From assembly GCF_002025255.2 (NCBI RefSeq), contig NZ_CP054587.1, positions 1,860,001 through 1,924,000 of the forward strand: a DNA stretch of 64,000 nt, written 5' to 3'. The notes below the pieces were generated by a model. It saw only the letters and a program-made list of their open reading frames with translations. It was not told the DNA's origin and ran no database searches. This document shows positions 60,251 to 64,000 of the stretch, one piece after another. The DNA is from Halolamina sp. CBA1230. Its GTDB lineage: Archaea > Halobacteriota > Halobacteria > Halobacteriales > Haloferacaceae. Within the stretch, counting starts at the first letter, position 1, and each line of letters opens with the position of its first letter. Position numbers and translations under genes: made by a program.

Positions 60251-60403
60251 ATGTCGACCGCGAACACCGCGTCAGCCATGGAGATCGGACTGGTCGAGAT
60301 CCTGATCGTCGCGATCGTACTGCTCGTGGTGCTGGGGATCCTCTACGCCCTGCTCCAGAGCGAGGGTGAGTCGCTCGAACTCCTGCTCGAGCTGGTCGAC
60401 TGA
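60251..60403 (+). CDS. Small single-span membrane protein
   Basis: 50 residues from ATG 60251, or 41 from ATG 60278. One membrane helix (VEILIVAIVLLVVLGILYAL) and an acidic amphipathic tail (ESLELLLELVD). It follows the dolichol kinase-like gene by 20 bases and may be part of the same transcript. Confidence 0.6.
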   Translation: MSTANTASAMEIGLVEILIVAIVLLVVLGILYALLQSEGESLELLLELVD

Positions 60404-60557
60404 TCTCCAGTCGAAACGAAGGGGTGTGAGGACCGAGCCCACGGGGAGTTCCCGAGCGACCTTTTTGAACGTTGGGTGGTGTGGCTGTGTTCGGTAGTCG
60501 TTCGTCTTTCGGTTTTCGGGTCGGGGAGACCGCGTGTCCAGTCTGACGCGTGTTCAC

Positions 60558-60600
60558 GAGGTCGTTTACCTCCTCGCTTCGCTCGGCGTTTCCCGACCTC
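60558..60600 (+). repeat. Palindromic repeat family B, copy 3
   Basis: Arms GAGGTCG and CGACCTC; between them GTTTACC...CGGCGTTTCC. Part of a 409-base gene-free stretch (60404-60812) that also has an ORB-like CCAGTCGAAACGAAGGGG at 60411-60428. Confidence 0.7.
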
Positions 60601-60639
60601 ACCCCGGCTCGCGGGTCACTTCGTTCCCCGCTCGCGTAC

Positions 60640-60682
60640 GAGACTGTTTGCTTCCTCCCTGCGGTCGGAGTTTCCCAGTCTC
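60640..60682 (+). repeat. Palindromic repeat family B, copy 4
   Basis: Arms GAGACTG and CAGTCTC; between them TTTGCTTCC...GGAGTTTCC. The arms differ from copies 3 and 5 but remain complementary. A GCTCGCTGCGCTCGCCGTT palindrome follows. Confidence 0.7.
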
Positions 60683-60722
60683 GCCCCTGCTCACGGCTCG
60701 CTGCGCTCGCCGTTCACGGTTG

Positions 60723-60771
60723 GAGACGGTTTGCCGCTCGGTCGCTTCGCTCCCTCGCGTTTCCCCGTCTC
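60723..60771 (+). repeat. Palindromic repeat family B, copy 5
   Basis: Arms GAGACGG and CCGTCTC; between them TTTGCCGCTCGG...CGCGTTTCC. It ends about 40 bases before the helicase start. Confidence 0.7.
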
Positions 60772-60812
60772 CCGCCCGAGACTTTTTGCCCGAGAACGCC
60801 CCATCCCCGGTA

Positions 60813-62999
60813 GTGGCAGAGACGACGCGACGGTTCTTCCCGTACGACAGCCCCTACCCAAACCAGGGCGAGGCGATGACCCGCATCGCCGCCGCGCTCG
60901 ACGACGGCGACGACGTGCTGTTCGAGGGCGCGCCAGGGACGGGTAAGACGCTCTCGGCGCTCGTGCCGGCGATCGAACACGCCCGACAGGAGGACCGCAC
61001 CGTCGTCATCACGACCAACGTCCACCAGCAGATGCGCCAGTTCGTCGAGGAGGCCCGCGCGATCAACGAGGAGGAGGAGATCCGCGCGGTCGTGTTCAAG
61101 GGGAAATCGTCGATGTGTCACATCGGCGTCGACTACCAGGAGTGCCAGACCCTCCGGGACACGACCCGCGAACTCGTCGAGGACCAGGCTGAGAAGCAGG
61201 AACTCGAACAGCAGCAGCGCGAACTGCTCGACGCCAGCCGCGAGGGCGACGCCGCCGCGGCCCAGCGCCGCGAGGCGGTGATGGAGGAACTCGACGAAGT
61301 CGAGGAACGCATCGAGGACGTCGAGAGCGCCAACATCTGCGAGCACTACCGCAACAACCTGCTCGGCGACAACGAGGCGTTCTACGAGTGGCTCTACGAC
61401 GACGTCCGGACCCCCGAGGAGATCTACAAGTACGCCGAGCGGGAGAACCTCTGTGGCTACGAACTGCTGAAGGAGGGGATGGAGGCGGTCGATCTGGTGG
61501 TCTGTAACTACCACCACCTGCTCGACCCCAACATCCGCGAGCAGTTCTTCCGGTGGCTGGACCGCGAGCCCGAGCGCGTGGTGACGGTGTTCGACGAGGC
61601 CCACAACATCGAGTCCGCCGCGCGGGACCACGCCAGCCGGAGCCTCACCGAGAACACGCTCGACGGCGCGCTCGACGAACTCGACGGCCGGGACGACTCC
61701 CGTGCCGACGCCGCCGAGAACGTGCTCCGGGCGTTCCGCGACGCGCTGGTCGAGGTGTACGAGGACGGGTTCGCGTTCGGCGAACGCGAGCAGGTCGACG
61801 AGAACTGGTCGGACGTGCCCATCGCCAACGACGACGCCCGGGACGACCTCACGCTCGCCTTCCTCCGGAACTACGAGGGCCGCGGGATCGACACCGAGAC
61901 CGAACTCGCGGTCCAGTTGGGCGAGACCATCGACGAGGAGTACGAGGAGGCGTACAAGAACGGCGAGGCGACCTCCCGCGCCGAGAGTTCCACGCTCGCC
62001 GCCGCGCGCTTCCTCGCGACGTGGATGGAGGAGAACGCCCAACTCGGCCAGTATCCCGTGGTCTCGGTCCGCCGGGACGCCGGCACCGAGGAGGTCTACG
62101 GCCGCGCCGAACTGTACACCTGCATCCCCCGGCGCGTGACCGAGGCGCTGTTCGACGAGGTGTACGCGAGCGTCCTCATGTCCGCGACCCTGCGCCCGTT
62201 CGACGTCGCCGCCGACGTACTGGGACTGGACGACCCCGTGACGATGGCGTACGGGCTGGAGTACCCCGAGGACCGCCGCCGCACGTACACCGCGGGGACG
62301 CCCGCGCTGTTCGCGAACGATCGGAGCGACCCCGAGGTCCAGGAGTCGGTCGCGTCGCTCGTCTCCGACGTCGTGGAGTTCACGCCGGGGAACACGCTGC
62401 TCTTTTTCCCCTCTTACAGCGAGGCCGAGCGCTACTACGGCCGACTCGGCGGGTCGGGCCAGCCGGTCGGCGACGCGGACGGGGGCGACGCCACGCTCGT
62501 GCTCGACGGTCCGGATGTCGACACGGAGGAGCAGCGGGAGCGGTTCGTCGAGGGCGAGAACGCGGCGCTGTTCACCTCGCTGTGGGGGACGCTCGCGGAG
62601 GGGGTGAGCTTCGACGGCGACGACGCCCGGACGGTCGCGGTCGTCGGCGTCCCCTACCCGCACGTCGACGACCGGCTGGAGGCCGTTCAGGACGCGTACG
62701 ACCGCGCCTACGGCGGCCGCGACGACGCGGGCTGGCGCTACGCGGTCGAGATCCCGACGATCCGCAAGACCCGGCAGGCGCTGGGGCGCGTGATCCGCTC
62801 GCCGGACGACTTCGGCGTGCGCGTGCTCGCGGACAAGCGCTACACCCGGGCGGACATGGGTCGGTACTCCGTCCGGGACACGTTCCCCGAGGAGGAGCGC
62901 GACGAACTCATCGACATGAACCCCGAGAAGCTGAAGTTCGGGCTGCTGAACTTCTACGGCGACCTGGGCGCGTACGACGGCGAGCGGCCGCGGCCCTGA
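60813..62999 (+). CDS. XPD/Rad3-family DNA helicase
   Basis: 728 residues from GTG 60813 (VAETTRRFFPYDSPYPNQGE). Walker A FEGAPGTGKT (about 38-47), DEAH box FDEAHNIES, four iron-sulfur Cys (SSMCHIG, YQECQT, NICEHY, NLCGYE) and helicase motif VI (TRQALGRVIRSPDDFG) are present. It is an ATP-dependent 5'-3' helicase likely acting in repair. A charged coiled-coil insertion lies between the second and third Cys. Confidence 0.93.
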   Translation: MAETTRRFFPYDSPYPNQGEAMTRIAAALDDGDDVLFEGAPGTGKTLSALVPAIEHARQEDRTVVITTNVHQQMRQFVEEARAINEEEEIRAVVFKGKSSMCHIGVDYQECQTLRDTTRELVEDQAEKQELEQQQRELLDASREGDAAAAQRREAVMEELDEVEERIEDVESANICEHYRNNLLGDNEAFYEWLYDDVRTPEEIYKYAERENLCGYELLKEGMEAVDLVVCNYHHLLDPNIREQFFRWLDREPERVVTVFDEAHNIESAARDHASRSLTENTLDGALDELDGRDDSRADAAENVLRAFRDALVEVYEDGFAFGEREQVDENWSDVPIANDDARDDLTLAFLRNYEGRGIDTETELAVQLGETIDEEYEEAYKNGEATSRAESSTLAAARFLATWMEENAQLGQYPVVSVRRDAGTEEVYGRAELYTCIPRRVTEALFDEVYASVLMSATLRPFDVAADVLGLDDPVTMAYGLEYPEDRRRTYTAGTPALFANDRSDPEVQESVASLVSDVVEFTPGNTLLFFPSYSEAERYYGRLGGSGQPVGDADGGDATLVLDGPDVDTEEQRERFVEGENAALFTSLWGTLAEGVSFDGDDARTVAVVGVPYPHVDDRLEAVQDAYDRAYGGRDDAGWRYAVEIPTIRKTRQALGRVIRSPDDFGVRVLADKRYTRADMGRYSVRDTFPEEERDELIDMNPEKLKFGLLNFYGDLGAYDGERPRP

Positions 63000-63013
63000 T
63001 CGCCACGGCCGAA

Positions 63014-63022
63014 ACGTATATC
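63014..63022 (+). promoter_or_regulatory. TATA-like box without an assigned gene
   Basis: ACGTATATC lies shortly after the helicase stop. The expected start of transcription would be about 63040, 140 bases before ATG 63180. A second TATA-like CTTTATCAG (63147-63155) is better placed for that gene. The 180-base gap holds nothing else clear. Confidence 0.4.
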
Positions 63023-63179
63023 CATTCCCTACGGTATGTCTCAGCTACAGGCGTCAGACGCTGGGCAGACACTCGGATTGGCACCGGTCGAGGTCGGCCG
63101 CCTCGACGGCCGATCCGTGCGGTCCTGTCAGTGCGTTCAGCGCCGGCTTTATCAGACTCCTCCGAGTAGTGGGGGGCGC

Positions 63180-63380
63180 ATGGCCACTCAACCCTCCGAC
63201 CCAGACAGCGTTCGGGAGAACTGTGCGGACTGTGGCGGGGAGACGCTCCACGACGTCCGGGTCGAGATCCGGACCGAGAGCGATCAACAGGAGAACTCGG
63301 AGTTCTCCAGGGAGCCGTACCGCGTGGCCGTCTGCCAGACCTGTGAGTCTGAGTCGGCGACGCGGATGAACAACGCCTAA
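63180..63380 (+). CDS. Small zinc beta-ribbon protein (DUF7835-like)
   Basis: 66 residues from ATG 63180. Two Cys pairs, NCADCGGETLHDV and VCQTCESESATR, form a zinc ribbon separated by a basic/acidic hairpin. The open frame extends upstream to 63036, but the TATA-like element at 63147 supports the short, leaderless form. Conserved haloarchaeal family; function unknown. Confidence 0.75.
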   Translation: MATQPSDPDSVRENCADCGGETLHDVRVEIRTESDQQENSEFSREPYRVAVCQTCESESATRMNNA

Positions 63381-63523
63381 CTACCGGCTGAGTGGCCGTC
63401 GAGCGGGCGTGGGGGCCCGTCGACGTTGCACGGCCGGTTTGCGTCGGAACGACGCCTCTTTCGTCGTTTTTCTAGGTCGGTAGTGACGACTGAACGGAAG
63501 AACGTCGCGAACCCGCTCGCTTC

Positions 63524-63566
63524 GAGGCGGTTTGCCGCCTCGTTCCACTCGGCGTTTTCCCGGCCG
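63524..63566 (+). repeat. Palindromic repeat family B, copy 6
   Basis: GAGGCGGTTTGCCGCCTCG...CTCGGCGTTTTCCCGG; the right outer arm is altered. It lies in the 286-base gap between the zinc-ribbon gene and map. Confidence 0.7.
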
Positions 63567-63620
63567 ATGCAGACCGCACCACCCGCTCGGCGGTTCGCTC
63601 CGCTCACCGCCTCACGTTTC

Positions 63621-63663
63621 GAGGTGGTTTGCCGCCTCGTTCCACTCGGCGTTTTCCCACCTC
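63621..63663 (+). repeat. Palindromic repeat family B, copy 7
   Basis: Arms GAGGTGG and CCACCTC with TTTGCCGCCTCG...CTCGGCGTTTTCC between; it ends three bases from the map stop codon. Its inner 30 bases are nearly identical to copy 6. Confidence 0.75.
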
Positions 63664-63666
63664 GCG

Positions 63667-64000
63667 CTACCCGAACAGCCCGTCGGTCAACAGTTCGTAC
63701 CCGTCCTCGGTCACGATCAGGCTGTGCTCGGCCTGCGAGACCAGTCGCCCTTCGTCCTCCTGCAGTACGGGGTAGCCCGTGATCGCCCCGTCGGCTTTCA
63801 GCCGGCGCAGCGCCATCGCCGGCCGGGGGCTGTCGAGCCACCGTTGGGCGAACGGGAGGCCGTCGAACTCCGAGGTGATCTGTTCCATCGCCTGTCGCGC
63901 GGCGCGGTCACGGACCGAGCGCTCCTCCTGGAGTTCGAAGATCTGCTCGTGGCTCCCCTCGCCGACCTTCCCGCTGCCGTCGGTGGCGAACGGCTCGATG
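63667..64000 (-). CDS. map: Methionine aminopeptidase type II, C-terminal part
   Basis: The frame is open to the right edge, so only the last 111 residues are visible. Features are EPFATDGSGKVGEGSHEQIF, a winged-helix-like insert region (PAMALRRLKADGAITGYPVL) and the metal-binding end VSQAEHSLIVTEDGYELLT. The enzyme removes initiator methionine from nascent proteins. The N-terminal metal ligands lie outside the window. Confidence 0.9.
   Translation of the reverse strand, partial: IEPFATDGSGKVGEGSHEQIFELQEERSVRDRAARQAMEQITSEFDGLPFAQRWLDSPRPAMALRRLKADGAITGYPVLQEDEGRLVSQAEHSLIVTEDGYELLTDGLFG

Noticed and set aside
60404-60430. ORB at 60411 as a second origin
   Set aside because: A single CCAGTCGAAACGAAGGGG without an orc gene or further boxes is insufficient for an origin.
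63036-63179. N-terminal extension of the small zinc-ribbon protein
   Set aside because: ATG 63036 lies only about 14 bases after the upstream TATA-like box, too close to be in its transcript, and a better TATA-like element precedes ATG 63180.

Overview
The window is chromosomal DNA of an extremely halophilic archaeon (class Halobacteria). The evidence is very high GC, acidic proteins, TATA boxes about 25 bases upstream of leaderless starts, and archaeal informational genes: Orc1/Cdc6, both subunits of DNA polymerase D, TiaS, an XPD-type helicase and a type II methionine aminopeptidase. No rRNA, tRNA or CRISPR array was recognised by eye. Genus was not determined.

Bases 1 to about 10,200 are an integrated pleolipovirus-like provirus, open at the left edge. 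It has lower GC and a different codon style from the rest. Its order is a helicase-type replication protein (5' end missing), two small coupled genes, a VP3-like membrane protein, a VP4-like spike, an extra anchored surface protein, ORF6-like and ORF7-like membrane proteins, a VP8-like NTPase, a small HTH protein, and a convergent integrase cassette (regulator then tyrosine recombinase).

10.3-30.7 kb is ordinary host chromosome: an ABC exporter operon with a winged-helix regulator, prepilin peptidase, PsiE, hisI, glmM, an AstE-like hydrolase, a threonine synthase-like enzyme, a possible toxin-antitoxin pair, three zinc-ribbon NUDIX hydrolases, tiaS and an HTH regulator. 30.6-36.4 kb is a replication origin locus. 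oapC-oapB-oapA run leftward, orc1 runs rightward, and the roughly 1.1 kb between them holds several origin recognition boxes (ORBs) around an AT-richer core; sec11 follows. 36.5-50.6 kb carries an S9 peptidase, upp, polD1, hisA, hisB, an ACT protein, an IMPACT protein, a flavin oxidoreductase and a sulfatase-superfamily enzyme. 50.6-64 kb holds polD2 with a 508-residue intein, a PPC/DUF296 protein, a CBS protein, glyS, a dolichol kinase-like protein, an XPD-like helicase and the 3' part of map.

The least explained material is repetitive non-coding DNA. Three copies of an approximately 300-425 bp element with inverted-repeat ends lie downstream of three unrelated genes. Each copy keeps hairpins at the same place but with different stem sequences. 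One copy has four consecutive hairpins with 3-base loops and is followed by five 31-bp tandem repeats derived from its own end. A similar double hairpin is inserted in frame in a NUDIX gene. A second family of about 40-bp palindromes occurs seven times, mostly at gene ends.
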